Notes: generated by a model from the sequence alone, not told the origin. A DNA stretch of 64,000 nt from CAVSJR01 sp963728285 (GCA_963728285.1 CAVSJR010000002.1:248001-312000); one strand, 5' to 3'. Positions 36,385-46,112 are shown, counted from the stretch's first letter. A program made the numbers and translations.

Positions 36385-37591
36385 CTACGGTGGCCCTCGC
36401 TCCTCCAGGACAGAGCCGTCCTCCAGGGCCGAGCCGTCGGGCCGGAAGAACCTCGGCCTGCCGTTCGCCATCTCGAGCCCGAACCCGTGGTGGACCAACC
36501 GGTGATGTCGCCTGCACAACAGCACCAGGTTCGAAAGGGCGGTGTCGCCCCCATGCGCCCAGTGCACGACGTGATGGGCGTCACTCCAGCCCTGTGGCCG
36601 GTCACAGCCCGGGAAGCGACATCCACGATCCCTGACCACCACGGCACGGCGGATCCCCGCCGGGACCACCTGAGTTCGTCGACCCACGTCGAGCGGCTCG
36701 GATGCCCCTCTCGTGATGACCCGGCTCACCGAGGCGTCGCAGGCCAGGCGCCGGGCGGCCTCGGAGGAGATCGGACCCACATCCTCGAGCTCGGCTCCCG
36801 AGCCGGGGGTGGGAAGGCGTGCCTCCAGGGTCTGCAGGTCCACGGTGACCGTGACGTGGGGACGCTCGGTACCCACGAGGGGACGATCGGTCCTGTCCAG
36901 CCACTGCCTGCAGATCTCTCCCAGCGCATCCGCCCGTCGCTGGGCAGGGGTGCGGACGTCCTCGTGCGATCGCACCTCGGCATCGCAGACGGCCCGAAGG
37001 GCGGAGATGACCGTCTGCCCGGTCTCGGGATCCAGGTCTCCGTCCACCCGGACCATGCCCGCGAGCGTCGGGGAGACGTGCAGGCGGCGTCGTTCGTGCG
37101 CCTGTTCGGAGAACTCAGGACCCCGGGCGTCCTCGGCGGCCCGGCGCCAGGTGCCGACGACCCGTCCGAGGTCGGGGATCGACAGCGTGGTTGCCGCCTC
37201 CACGAGGTAGTCCTCCGCCTGTGCAAAGGCCTTCGGATCGACCTCGCGTGCGGGCATCAACACATCGACGGCAGACGAGGTGATCTCGCCGGCCTCCAGA
37301 GCCTCGCGGGTTGACGGCATCTGCTCCAGCGCCCGGGCTTGTCGAACCAGGCGGGAGGCGCGCAGACCAGGTCTTTCGAAAGCGCTGTGCCAGCCAGGAG
37401 GTGATCGAGACGTGCCCGTCTCGGGCATAGGTCCCCCGGCGCTCGATCTGTGCCAGCACCCGGAGACGCTTGCCGTGGATGACGTCCGCCGCCCTGTCGA
37501 GTTCGGCGAATTCCTCCTCGAGGCCCTCGTCGTCCAAACCGGCCTCATCCTCGGCCAGGATTTCCTCGAGCGCCGATCGGAGCATGCTCAT
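36385..37591 (-). CDS. DUF222 / HNH endonuclease-domain protein (one frameshift)
   Basis: About 402 aa. The N-terminus 'LDRAADVIHGKRLRVLAQIERRG' belongs to DUF222 (13E12-type proteins of actinobacteria). An extra base at 37371-37375 shifts the frame, after which 'GLRASRLVRQARALEQMP' to the C-terminus is open. The HNH nuclease motif is complete: 'RDRGCRFPGCDRPQGWSDAHHVVHWAHGG' (key points CRFPGC, DAHHVVHW) and 'NLVLLCRRHHRLVHHG'. These genes often multiply within actinobacterial genomes. TAGCGT (37604-37599) seven bases before ATG 37591 suggests a leaderless start. Confidence 0.87.
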
Positions 37592-37658
37592 GCGACCCAC
37601 GCTAGCGAACGTGTGTTCGCCGCACCGTGAGATGGGTCACGATGCGAGGGGCTTTGTT

Positions 37659-38645
37659 CTAGGAAGTGAGCGCGGGATGCGGCGCGGTCGCGAAGAGCGT
37701 GCCCAGCACGGAGGAACGCGGATCGAGGCAGGGAACCGGATAGACGATGGGGAGCTCCGCCCCCGCCCGGCGATATGCATCGAGGCGAGCCTTCGCCTCG
37801 CTCGCGCTCCCGACCAAGGCGACGGCTCGCACCAGGGAGTCCGGGACATCCTCGGGACGCTCCTCCGCATGCGCCGCGGCAGCCGCGCGGGCCTCCGCGC
37901 CGAGCCCGACGGCCTCGAATTGCCGCAGGTAGGGCGGAATCGACGCGTACTCGGCGGCGGCGCGGCGAAGGGCCGACATCGCCTCCTCCTCGTCCTGGCC
38001 GACGCATGCGCGAACGTAGACCGCCACCGTGACGGCCTCGGGGTCTCGACCGGCCGCCTCCGCCCCCTCGCGAACCCGGTCCCGGGCGAACGCCACTCGC
38101 TCGGGCGGGCACCAATTCAGCAGCACGCCGTCCGCCAGCTCGCCGGCGAGCCGCATGCATCGCGGCCCCAGGGCGGCGATCCAGATGGGGATCCTGCGGC
38201 CGGGCGGCGGCGGCATCGACAGGCGCATCGGCCGGCCGGACTCGGCCCTCGCCTCGCGGCCGTCGAGCAACGCCCGAACCTTCCCCACGTAGTCACGCAG
38301 CCGCTCGAGCGACCCCGGACCGGCCGGGCCGGTGCCCAGGCCGAGCACCATCCGTCCCTCGGAGCGCTCGTCGACCGTCGCGGCCGCCATGGCCGTCGTG
38401 AGCGGGCGGCGAGCCACGATCGTCACGATGCCGGTTCCGAGCTCGAGCGAGGCCGTCTCCCCGGCGACCGCGGACAACGTCGAGAAGGCCTCCCGCCCGG
38501 TGATCTCCGGCAGGAACAGCGCCGCGAAGCCCGTCTCCTCCGCGGTCGCGACGAGCTCGGCCAGGTCGCGCCAGCTCCACGGATCACGAAGGGCGATCCC
38601 GGTTCGAGCTGCGGATCGTTGCGAGTCGGCCATGCCACCTGTCAT
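37659..38645 (-). CDS. LLM-class (F420-dependent) oxidoreductase
   Basis: About 328 aa from ATG 38645 (or 324 from 38633). The luciferase-like TIM barrel is clear: 'LAELVATAEETGFAALFLPE', 'LGTGIVTIVARRPLTTAMAA', 'GRMVLGLGTGPAGPG' and 'PIWIAALGPRCMRLAGELADG' (each shortened). Short actinobacterial members of this family use F420 rather than FMN; the FrhB-like protein at 31619 supports the presence of F420. Substrate unknown. It diverges from the alpha/beta hydrolase with only 11-23 bp between start codons. Confidence 0.85.
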   Translation of the reverse strand: MTGGMADSQRSAARTGIALRDPWSWRDLAELVATAEETGFAALFLPEITGREAFSTLSAVAGETASLELGTGIVTIVARRPLTTAMAAATVDERSEGRMVLGLGTGPAGPGSLERLRDYVGKVRALLDGREARAESGRPMRLSMPPPPGRRIPIWIAALGPRCMRLAGELADGVLLNWCPPERVAFARDRVREGAEAAGRDPEAVTVAVYVRACVGQDEEEAMSALRRAAAEYASIPPYLRQFEAVGLGAEARAAAAAHAEERPEDVPDSLVRAVALVGSASEAKARLDAYRRAGAELPIVYPVPCLDPRSSVLGTLFATAPHPALTS

Positions 38646-38656
38646 CGTGCCACGGC

Positions 38657-39304
38657 ATGGACCCGGTTCGCTTCGACACCGAGGACGGCGTCTCGCTCGA
38701 GGGTGAGCTCCGGCGGCCCGAGGACGCCGCTCGCGGATCGGCCGTGATCTGTCATCCGCATCCCCGGCGCGGCGGCAGCAAGGATCATCCGCTGCTGTGG
38801 GCGATCCGCAACGAGCTCGCACGACGCGGGTTCGCGGTCCTCTCGTTCAACTTCCGGGGGGTGATGAACTCCGGCGGCACCTACGGCGGCGGGCGGGCCG
38901 AGGTTCGGGACGTCGCGGCCGCGATCGATCGCGTCGGACGGGAGGTGGCGGGCCCGACCCTGCTGGCGGGGTGGTCGTTCGGGGCGAGCGTGGCGCTGCG
39001 AGAGGCGGTGGACGACGAGCGCGTCGGCGCCCTCGCGCTCGTGGGCATCCCCCTTCGCCCGCGGGACTTCGACGTGCCGCCGATCCCCGACGAGGCGTCC
39101 CTTCGCTCCCTCCGCGCGCCGGCATTGCTGCTCTCCGGCGAACGGGACGAGTTCTGCCCGCCCGAGGAGCTGCGTTCGCTCGGCGAGCGCTTCCGGCGAT
39201 GCGAGGTCGTCGTGGCCGCCGGAACGGACCACTTCTTCTGGCGTCGCGAGCGAGAGGCCGCCGGCGTCGTGGGCGAGTTCGCCGATCGAACGCTGGCGCC
39301 GTAA
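38657..39304 (+). CDS. Alpha/beta hydrolase (dienelactone-hydrolase-like)
   Basis: 215 aa. 'VICHPHPRRGGSKDH' gives the HPHP oxyanion motif of the YfhR/DLH-like group, 'LLAGWSFGASVAL' the nucleophile elbow (Ser in GWSFG), 'LLLSGERDEFCPP' the acid, and 'AAGTDHFFWRR' the histidine, so a complete triad is visible. 'LSFNFRGVMNSGGTYGGG' is typical of this group. Likely an esterase or acyl hydrolase. Substrate unknown. It converges on the aldehyde dehydrogenase, with 11 bp between stops. Confidence 0.87.
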   Translation: MDPVRFDTEDGVSLEGELRRPEDAARGSAVICHPHPRRGGSKDHPLLWAIRNELARRGFAVLSFNFRGVMNSGGTYGGGRAEVRDVAAAIDRVGREVAGPTLLAGWSFGASVALREAVDDERVGALALVGIPLRPRDFDVPPIPDEASLRSLRAPALLLSGERDEFCPPEELRSLGERFRRCEVVVAAGTDHFFWRREREAAGVVGEFADRTLAP

Positions 39305-39315
39305 CCGATCCGCCG

Positions 39316-40744
39316 CTACAGCGGGACGTGGGAGAGGACCATGATCCGAGGCTCGGTCATCTCCTCCATCGCGTACCGCAGCCCCTCTCGGCCGAACCCG
39401 CTGTCCTTCGCTCCGCCGTAGGGCATCTGATCGGCCCGGAAGGCGCTCACGTCGTTCACGATCAGGCCGCCCACCTGGATCGTGCGGTGGGCCTGGAACG
39501 CTCGGTTGATGTCGTTGGTGAACAGGCCGGCCTGAAGCCCGTACTTCGAGTTGTTGACCTCCTGCAGCGCCTCCTCGAACGTCTGATACGGGCGACACCG
39601 TGGTGACCGGCCCGAAGACCTCCTCGCAGCGGACCTTCATGTCCGGATTCGTCTTGGCCAGCACGGTCGGCGCATACGCCGTGCCGTCGCGCCGGCCCCC
39701 GGTCAGCAGCTCCGCGCCCTGCGAGACGGCCTCGTTTACCCAGGCCTCGATCCGGTCCAGCGAGCCCGCGTCGATGACGGGCCCGACGTCCACGGTGGGG
39801 TCCATCGGGTCGCCGACCTTCAGGCTCTCGACCTGCTTGACGAGCCGCGTCGTGAAGTCGTCGTAGACCTCCGACTGCACGAGCACGCGCTGGACCGAGA
39901 TGCAGCTCTGTCCGGCCTGGTAGTACCCGCCGTAGGCGACGCGCTGCGCGGCGAGGTCGAGGTCGGCGTCCGAATGCACGATCACGCCGGCGTTCCCACC
40001 GAGCTCGAGCGTCGTCCGCTTCTTCGGGTCGAGCCCCTTCAGATACCAGCCCACCTCGCTCGATCCCGTGAACGAGATCTTCTTGAAGCGATCATCGCGC
40101 GCCATCGTGTCGGCCACGCTCGAGGAGACCGGCAACACCTGGAACATGCCGTTCGGCAGCTCCGTCTCGGCGAACAGCTCGGCGAGCTCCAGGGCACCGA
40201 GCGGCGTCGCCCGGGCCGGCTTGACCACGATGGGCGCCCCGACCGCGAGGGACGGAGCGACCTTGTGCGCCACGAGGTTCAGCGGGAAATTGAACGGGGT
40301 GATCCCGAGCACCGGGCCGAAGGCGAAGCGGCGGATCAGCCCGATCCGCGAGCCGAGCGACGCCTCGGTGTCGAGGCGCATCAGCTCGTCGTCGCCGTGA
40401 CGGATGACCTCCGACGCCCAACGGAACGTGGAGACGGCCCGGGTCGCCTCGACCTTCGCCCACTTCAGCGGCTTGCCGCCCTCCTGGGCGATCATCTCGG
40501 CGTTCCGGTCGATCCGCTCCGACAGCCGTCGGGAGATGTGGTCCAGGGCGTCGGCGCGGGCATGGACCGGAAGGTGCTGTGATTCCTCGAATGTGCTCGC
40601 GGCGGTCGCGATCGCCTCCTCGACGTCCTCCTCGGTCGGAACCCCGACCTCGGCGACGACGCTTCCGTCCCATTTGCTCTTCACCTCGAACGATTCGCGG
40701 CCGGTTCGCCACTCCCCGTTCACGAGGTAGGGCTTCGTGCTCAT
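39316..40744 (-). CDS. Aldehyde dehydrogenase, NAD(P)+-dependent (one frameshift)
   Basis: About 475 aa. 'PVLGITPFNFPLNLVAHK', 'ISFTGSSEVGWYLKG', 'TLELGGNAGVIVH' (general-base Glu) and 'YYQAGQSCISVQRV' (catalytic Cys) are intact. One extra base at about 39589 breaks the frame; the rest reads 'SPYQTFEEALQEVNNSKYGL' to 'PYGGAKDSGFGREGLRYAMEE' and ends at 39316. The sequence leans to the non-phosphorylating GAPN / lactaldehyde / succinate-semialdehyde side of the family. In a GABA cluster, succinate semialdehyde to succinate is the logical step, but this is inference. Confidence 0.87.
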
Positions 40745-40845
40745 CAGGTCACCACCGTTTCGATATCACGGGAAACCGAGCGCCCGAGGACGCCGGGTCT
40801 CCACCTGGTTCGCGTGCGCCGGTTTCCACCGGCCTGTGCCGAGCG

Positions 40846-42294
40846 CTAGTCGAGCGCCGTCATGACGTGCTTGATCTGCGTGTAGTCCTCCAACGAGTAC
40901 ATCGACATGTCCTTGCCGTATCCGCTCTGCTTGTAGCCACCGTGCGGCATCTCTGGCGTGATCATGAAGTGGGTGTTGATCCAGACCGCGCCGTACTGCA
41001 GGCGGCGGGCCACCCGCATCGCCCGGGCCGAGTCCCTCGTCCACACCGACGAGGCCAGTCCGTAGTCGACGTCGTTGGCCCAGGTGACCGCCTGGTCCTC
41101 GTCGGCGAACCGCTGCACCGTGACGACGGGACCGAAGACCTCCTGCTGCACGATCTCCGACTTCTGATCCACGTCGGTCACCACGGTGGGCTGGTAGTAG
41201 AAGCCGGGCCGGTCGATCGTCTCGCCGCCGGTGACCACCTTCGCCCCCGACTCCTGCGCCCTGTTCACGAACCCGGCGACGCTGTCCCGCTGCCGCTCGG
41301 ACACGAGCGGCCCCATCTCGACCTCCTCGTCGGTGATGTCGCCGATCTTGATGGATTCGACCTGCGGAACGAGCCCGGAGATGAGCTCGTCGAAGATCTT
41401 CGGTCCCGCCACGACGCGGCACGACGCGGTGCAGTCCTGGCCGGTGTTGGTGTAGCCGGCGAACCTGAGCGTCTCGATGAGCTTGTCGACGTCGGCGTCG
41501 TCGAAGACCACGACCGGGGCCTTCCCGCCGAGCTCCAGGTGGACGCGCTTGACCGACTCGGCGGCCGCAGCGGCGATGATCTTGCCGGTCGACGTGTCCC
41601 CCGTGACGGAGACGAGCCGGACATCGGGGTGGCGCACGAGCTGGTCGCCGACCTCGGACCCGTGGCCCGTGACGACGTTGACCACGCCCGGCGGGAAGAT
41701 GTCGGCGGCGAGCTCGGCCAGCCGGAGCGTGGTCCGCGGCGTGATCTCGGCGGGCTTGAGGATCGAGGTATTGCCCGCGGCGAGCGCCGGCCCGAGCTTC
41801 CAGATGGCCATCATCAGCGGGTAGTTCCACGGGCAGATGCCGACCGTCACGCCGAGCGGCTCGCGGCGGATCATGCTCGTGTAGCCACGCTCGTACTCGC
41901 CGGCCGACTTGCCCTCGGGGACGCGGGCGGCTCCGGCGAAGAACCGGAGGTTGTCGACGATGAACGGGAGGTCCTCGGCCGCGACCGAGATCGGCTTGCC
42001 GACGTCCTCCGCCTCGAGCGTCGTGAGGTTTTCCGCGTCGGCCTCCATCGCGTCCGCGAGCTTGAGCATCATCGCGGAACGTTCCTTCGGCGGCGTGTCG
42101 AACCACACCTCGTCGAAGGCCTTCTTCGCGGCGGCCACGGCCCTGTCGGCATCCTCGCGGGTCCCGACCTGGACGTCACCGACGGACTCGCCCGTCGAGG
42201 GGTTGATATCCGGCTCGGCCTCCCCCCTCGAGGAGTCCACCCACTCGCCGCCGAGGAACATCTTCCACGTCTTGGTCGCCGTCGCCATTGCCAC
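40846..42294 (-). CDS. Gamma-aminobutyraldehyde dehydrogenase-like
   Basis: 482 aa, uninterrupted. 'GICPWNYPLMMAIWKLGPAL', 'SVTGDTSTGKII', 'VHLELGGKAPVVV' (Glu), 'YTNTGQDCTASCRV' (catalytic Cys) and the C-terminal 'GYGKDMSMYSLEDYTQIKH' match PatD/YdcW-type enzymes that oxidise 4-aminobutanal to GABA. It would feed GABA from putrescine into GabT, encoded nearby. It lies 101 bp upstream of the second aldehyde dehydrogenase on the same strand. Confidence 0.88.
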   Translation of the reverse strand: MAMATATKTWKMFLGGEWVDSSRGEAEPDINPSTGESVGDVQVGTREDADRAVAAAKKAFDEVWFDTPPKERSAMMLKLADAMEADAENLTTLEAEDVGKPISVAAEDLPFIVDNLRFFAGAARVPEGKSAGEYERGYTSMIRREPLGVTVGICPWNYPLMMAIWKLGPALAAGNTSILKPAEITPRTTLRLAELAADIFPPGVVNVVTGHGSEVGDQLVRHPDVRLVSVTGDTSTGKIIAAAAAESVKRVHLELGGKAPVVVFDDADVDKLIETLRFAGYTNTGQDCTASCRVVAGPKIFDELISGLVPQVESIKIGDITDEEVEMGPLVSERQRDSVAGFVNRAQESGAKVVTGGETIDRPGFYYQPTVVTDVDQKSEIVQQEVFGPVVTVQRFADEDQAVTWANDVDYGLASSVWTRDSARAMRVARRLQYGAVWINTHFMITPEMPHGGYKQSGYGKDMSMYSLEDYTQIKHVMTALD

Positions 42295-42482
42295 GTCCCC
42301 CTTCCCGCCGGGCCCATCGCCCTACCCGTGGTGGGGCCGGAACCTCGTAGGCCTCCAGTATGCAGCGACCGGCGCGAGACGAGCCACCCACAGAACCGGC
42401 CACAGGAGGCCCGATCGCTCTGTACGGACGGGACAAGCCGTCGATCGGGGCCGCGCCGTTCGGGAGTCGGTTCACGACCCCA

Positions 42483-44039
42483 TCACGCCTCCGTGCCGGC
42501 GGCCAGCAGCTCGCGCGCTCGCAGCGCCAGCCAGAACTCCATCCTGTCGAACGAGGAGGACAGGTCCCTGCCCGTGAGCTCCTCCACCTTCCGCATGCGA
42601 TAGCGCAGCGTGTGCCGGTGCACGTAGAGCTGCGCGGCCGCCGTCTCCCAGCGCGCATTGTGACCGAGGAACGCCTCGAGCGAGGAGCTGAGCTCGCCCC
42701 CGTGCTCCGCGTCGTAGGCGTCGAGGGGGCCGAGCAGGGAGTCGGTGAACGCCCGGAGCGCATCCGGCTCGGTCATGGAGAGGAGGAGCCGATACGTGCC
42801 AAGGTCCTCGAAGCCGGCCGCCACCCATCCCTCGAGCCGGCACACCTGCAGGGCGTAGCGGGCCTCCCGAAGGCTCCTCCCCACCTCCGAGGGGGCGACG
42901 GAGCTGCCGGTCCCGACCCGCAGCGGCCCGCCGACCTTGGCGGCGAGCATCTCCGCGAAGGGCTCGAGCTCGAGGGCGCCGTCGGCGGCGAGCAACAGGT
43001 GCGCGCCTCGTTCGTGCGGCGAGATGAGGAAGGCGCCGGCGCGGCGCGACAGCAGGTCCCCGACCTGGTGAGCCAGCTCGGCGGGATCTCCCGCCGGGTC
43101 GGCCGCCTCGATCGAGAGCACCCGCACGCGCCCGTCCCGAGCGAAGCCGAATCGCGTGAGCCCCCGCGCCATCTGCGAGTCGCGCATCGCTCCCCCGGCG
43201 AGCTCGTCGAAGAAGTCCCCCTGCAGCCGTCGCTCGGCGTCGGCGACCGCCCGGGATTTCGCGAGCTCGATCGCGGTGAGCGAGAGGGCGTGCCCCGCGA
43301 CGATGCGGTCGGTCTGGGTCGGGGCGTCCGGCTTGCCGACCGCGAGGAATGCCTCGATGTGTCCGTGGGCGCTCACCGGCTGAATCCAGATGTGGTGACC
43401 ACCGTCCACGAGCGAGAGGCTGAACCCCCCGCCCTCGGGGCGGGAGCCGCGGATCTCCTCCCAGACGCGCTCCCGACGGGCCTCCGCCGCCTTCGACGTC
43501 GCCGCCAGCGGCATCCCGTGCAGATCGAGCAGCAGGACCCAGCCGCCGACGACCCGAGCGAGCGAGCGAGCGACGCCCTCGACGCCGGCGCCGTCCATCA
43601 CCGCCCGCGTGAGGACGTGCTCCGCATCGAACGCCCGCTGGAGCTGGTCGTACTGCTCGGCGACGAGCCGCGTGAACACCGCCTCGGTCAGCGCGATGAA
43701 GGGGACGGGATACGGGACCTCGATCAGCGGCAGCTCGGCGTCCGCGGCCGCCGCCACGATCGGCTTCGGAACCTTGTCGTGCGAGAAGCCGAGCCCGAAT
43801 CCGAGCGCCCCCGTTCCGGCATCGGCCAGTCGTTTCACGTAGGCGCGCTGTTTCGCGGGCGTCGAGCCGATGCCCATGCCGGTCGTGAGCAGGAGCTCGC
43901 TCCCCTTCAGCCACGGCGTCGGATCCTCGAGCTCGCTGACGTGCACCCATCGCAGCGGGCGGTCCGTTGCGCCGGCCCCGGCGAGGAGGCGCAACGCCAG
44001 CCCCGGGACCTCGAGGATGTCCTTGATGGTGACGGCCAC
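42483..44039 (-). CDS. PucR-family regulator of the GABA/putrescine cluster
   Basis: 518 aa, GTG at 44039 preceded by TACAAT and a 6-nt gap (leaderless). The N-terminal PucR domain starts 'VTIKDILEVPGLALRLLAGA' and includes 'WVHVSELEDPTPWLKGSELLL' (shortened). A GGDEF-like central domain (CdaR type) follows, and the C-terminal helix-turn-helix is 'YVHRHTLRYRMRKVEELTG' (about 475-495). Such proteins activate purine or GABA genes in response to the substrate. It sits between gabT (divergent) and the aldehyde dehydrogenases, so it most likely controls both. Confidence 0.88.
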   Translation of the reverse strand: MAVTIKDILEVPGLALRLLAGAGATDRPLRWVHVSELEDPTPWLKGSELLLTTGMGIGSTPAKQRAYVKRLADAGTGALGFGLGFSHDKVPKPIVAAAADAELPLIEVPYPVPFIALTEAVFTRLVAEQYDQLQRAFDAEHVLTRAVMDGAGVEGVARSLARVVGGWVLLLDLHGMPLAATSKAAEARRERVWEEIRGSRPEGGGFSLSLVDGGHHIWIQPVSAHGHIEAFLAVGKPDAPTQTDRIVAGHALSLTAIELAKSRAVADAERRLQGDFFDELAGGAMRDSQMARGLTRFGFARDGRVRVLSIEAADPAGDPAELAHQVGDLLSRRAGAFLISPHERGAHLLLAADGALELEPFAEMLAAKVGGPLRVGTGSSVAPSEVGRSLREARYALQVCRLEGWVAAGFEDLGTYRLLLSMTEPDALRAFTDSLLGPLDAYDAEHGGELSSSLEAFLGHNARWETAAAQLYVHRHTLRYRMRKVEELTGRDLSSSFDRMEFWLALRARELLAAGTEA

Positions 44040-44045
44040 GCCCGC

Positions 44046-44119
44046 ATTGTACGAGTTGGACAAAGGACGGCCCGACGGCTCGGCGCCCGGGGCCCGTTCT
44101 GGACGGATCGTACAAAGGG
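44046..44119. promoter_or_regulatory. pucR promoter and paired repeats between pucR and gabT
   Basis: TACAAT (minus strand, 44051-44046) is the pucR -10 box. Two similar 10-mers, GGACAAAGGA (44058-44067) and GTACAAAGGG (44110-44119), lie 52 bases apart, about five helical turns, in direct orientation. TTGTAC (44048-44053) and GTACAA (44110-44115) also form an inverted pair. These are candidate PucR sites for control in both directions. Confidence 0.45.
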
Positions 44120-44245
44120 TCGCTGAAGCGTTGTCGCGCAGAGCCCTGACATCGCCCTCGGGGCGGGCGGACACTTCCATCCACGGACGGACGACGGCTC
44201 CGTCGAGGATCGAGGAGGCGCCGTCAGGCAGGAGGGACCGGCCAC

Positions 44246-45592
44246 ATGGACATCCCGCAGGAACGCAAGCTCGTCACCGACATCCCAGGACCGAGGTCGC
44301 AGGAGTGGTTCGAGCGCCGCAGGCTCGCGATCCCCAAGGGCGTGGCGAACATCCACCCGATCGTCACCGCGCGCGCATCGGGCGCGATCATCGAGGACGT
44401 CGACGGCAATCGCCTCATCGACCTCGCGACGGGCATCGCGGTCTTGAACGTTGGCCACACGGCCCCGGAGGTCGTGGCCGCCGCACAGCGCCAGCTCGAT
44501 CTCGACACCCACACGTGCTTTCACGTGACCGCCAACGAGCCGTACATCGAGCTGGCGGAGAGGCTGAATGCGTTGGCTCCCGGGGACTTCGAGAAGCGAA
44601 CCCTGTTCGCGAACTCGGGGGCCGAGGCCGTCGAGAACGCGATCAAGATCGCGCGCCACGCGACCGGGCGGAACGCCGTGGTGGCGTTCGATCACGCGTT
44701 TCACGGGCGCACGCTGCTCGCGATGTCGCTGACGGCGAAGGTCGTGCCCTACAAGCAGGGGTTCGGGCCGTTCGCTCCCGAGGTCTACCGCCTTCCCTTC
44801 GCCTACCCGTATCGGTGTCCCACCGGTGGCGATCCGGAGGGCTGCGCCGACTCCTGCCTCGGCTATGCGCTGGACGAGATGCACAAGCACATCGGCGAGG
44901 AGAACATCGCGTGCGTCATCGTCGAACCGATCCAGGGGGAGGGCGGCTTCATCGTTCCCTCCCCCGGATTCCTTCGCGGCCTCTCCGACTTCTGCGCGGA
45001 GCACGGGATCGTCTTCATCGCCGACGAGATCCAGAGCGGGATGGGCAGGGCCGGGCGCTGGTTCGCGATCGAGGATGAGGGCGTCGTCCCGGACCTCATC
45101 ACGACGGCGAAGTCGATGGGCGGAGGGCTCCCGATCTCCGCCGTCACGGGGCGCGCCGACCTGATGGACGCCGTCCACGTCGGCGGCCTCGGAGGGACCT
45201 ACGGCGGCAACCCGGTGGCGGCGGCGGCGGCGATCGCCGTGCTCGACACGATCGAGCGGGGCGGACTGCTCGAGCGCGCGGTCTCGCTCGGCGGGACGAT
45301 CATGGATCGGCTGCGGGAGATGCAGGCCGAGCACGACGTGATCGGCGACGTCCGCGGACGCGGCGCGATGTGCGCGATCGAGCTCGTCGCCGACCGCGCG
45401 ACGAAGGAGCCGCTCGACGGGGCAACCGGGAACGCGATCGTGCTCGACTGCCTGCGAAACGGGGTCATCCTGCTGAAGGCCGGCACCTACGACAACGTCA
45501 TCCGCCTGCTTCCGCCCCTCACGATCGATGAGGACCTGCTCCTCGAGGGGCTCGGGGTGCTGGACGCGGCGATCGGACGAGCGACCGCCTGA
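44246..45592 (+). CDS. gabT: 4-aminobutyrate aminotransferase
   Basis: 448 aa. It moves the amino group of GABA to 2-oxoglutarate, giving succinate semialdehyde. AGGAGG lies about 11 bases before the ATG. Class III aminotransferase landmarks: 'LFANSGAEAVENAIKIARHATGR' (cited in part), 'FDHAFHGRTLLAMSLT', 'VIVEPIQGEGGF', 'FIADEIQSGMGR' and the PLP lysine in 'TTAKSMGGGLP' (about 289). Length matches GabT. With a GABA-aldehyde dehydrogenase and a second ALDH beyond pucR, the putrescine-GABA-succinate path is nearly complete. Confidence 0.92.
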   Translation: MDIPQERKLVTDIPGPRSQEWFERRRLAIPKGVANIHPIVTARASGAIIEDVDGNRLIDLATGIAVLNVGHTAPEVVAAAQRQLDLDTHTCFHVTANEPYIELAERLNALAPGDFEKRTLFANSGAEAVENAIKIARHATGRNAVVAFDHAFHGRTLLAMSLTAKVVPYKQGFGPFAPEVYRLPFAYPYRCPTGGDPEGCADSCLGYALDEMHKHIGEENIACVIVEPIQGEGGFIVPSPGFLRGLSDFCAEHGIVFIADEIQSGMGRAGRWFAIEDEGVVPDLITTAKSMGGGLPISAVTGRADLMDAVHVGGLGGTYGGNPVAAAAAIAVLDTIERGGLLERAVSLGGTIMDRLREMQAEHDVIGDVRGRGAMCAIELVADRATKEPLDGATGNAIVLDCLRNGVILLKAGTYDNVIRLLPPLTIDEDLLLEGLGVLDAAIGRATA

Positions 45593-45630
45593 TCCAACGC
45601 TCGACTTGGGCGCAGGTGCCCGAGCGTCGC

Positions 45631-45936
45631 TCAGGGCCGGCCGGGAGCCGGCCTCGGATCGTGGGCGACGCTTCGTTCCGTCGAGCCGGGCGGGCGAAGG
45701 ATCAGCCGGTCGTGGGGCTCGACGACGTCGACGATTCCGTCGAGCCCGGCCTCGACGTAGAGCGTGAACCCCTCATGCTCGACGACACCGTCGGAGGGCT
45801 CGGCCTCATCCGTGATCGCGAACTCGACGCCCCCGGCGGACCGCGAGAGTCGCAGCTTCGCATCGGGATTGAACCGTCGCGAGGCCTCTCCCGAGCGCGT
45901 CAGGATGCGAACGGCCCAATCGGTGAACTCGATCAT
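45631..45936 (-). CDS. HesB/IscA-like small protein lacking cysteines
   Basis: 101 aa. 'RLSRSAGGVEFAITDEAEPSD' and 'LYVEAGLDGIVDVVEPHDRLIL' follow the strand order of the A-type (HesB-like) fold, but none of the three cluster-binding cysteines is present; there is no Cys in the protein. Cys-less relatives are common in actinobacteria and have no known role. It converges with gabT and is followed upstream by a small basic ORF. Confidence 0.65.
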   Translation of the reverse strand: MIEFTDWAVRILTRSGEASRRFNPDAKLRLSRSAGGVEFAITDEAEPSDGVVEHEGFTLYVEAGLDGIVDVVEPHDRLILRPPGSTERSVAHDPRPAPGRP

Positions 45937-45956
45937 TCCTGGATGGTACCGACCGC

Positions 45957-46112
45957 TCAGGGCGACGGGCGCATCGGATCCGGGTTGGGATTCCGCGCGT
46001 TGCCGCGCCGGCGGCGCTTGCCCAGCCGGGTCCTCCTGACCTCGTCGGCGACGCGCTCGCGCCGCGTCCTCGCGGCCTCGTCGCCCATCAAGAGCGAGAA
46101 GTGCATCCCCAT
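45957..46112 (-). CDS. Short basic protein, hypothetical
   Basis: 51 aa. It begins MGMHFSLLMGDEAARTRRER and ends 'NARNPNPDPMRPSP'. GGGAGG lies about 9 bases before the ATG at 46112; a GTG at 46130 is an alternative. Very Arg-rich in the middle ('RRTRLGKRRRRGN'), so it may bind nucleic acid. It is 20 bp upstream of the HesB-like gene on the same strand. I do not recognise a family. Confidence 0.5.
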   Translation of the reverse strand: MGMHFSLLMGDEAARTRRERVADEVRRTRLGKRRRRGNARNPNPDPMRPSP

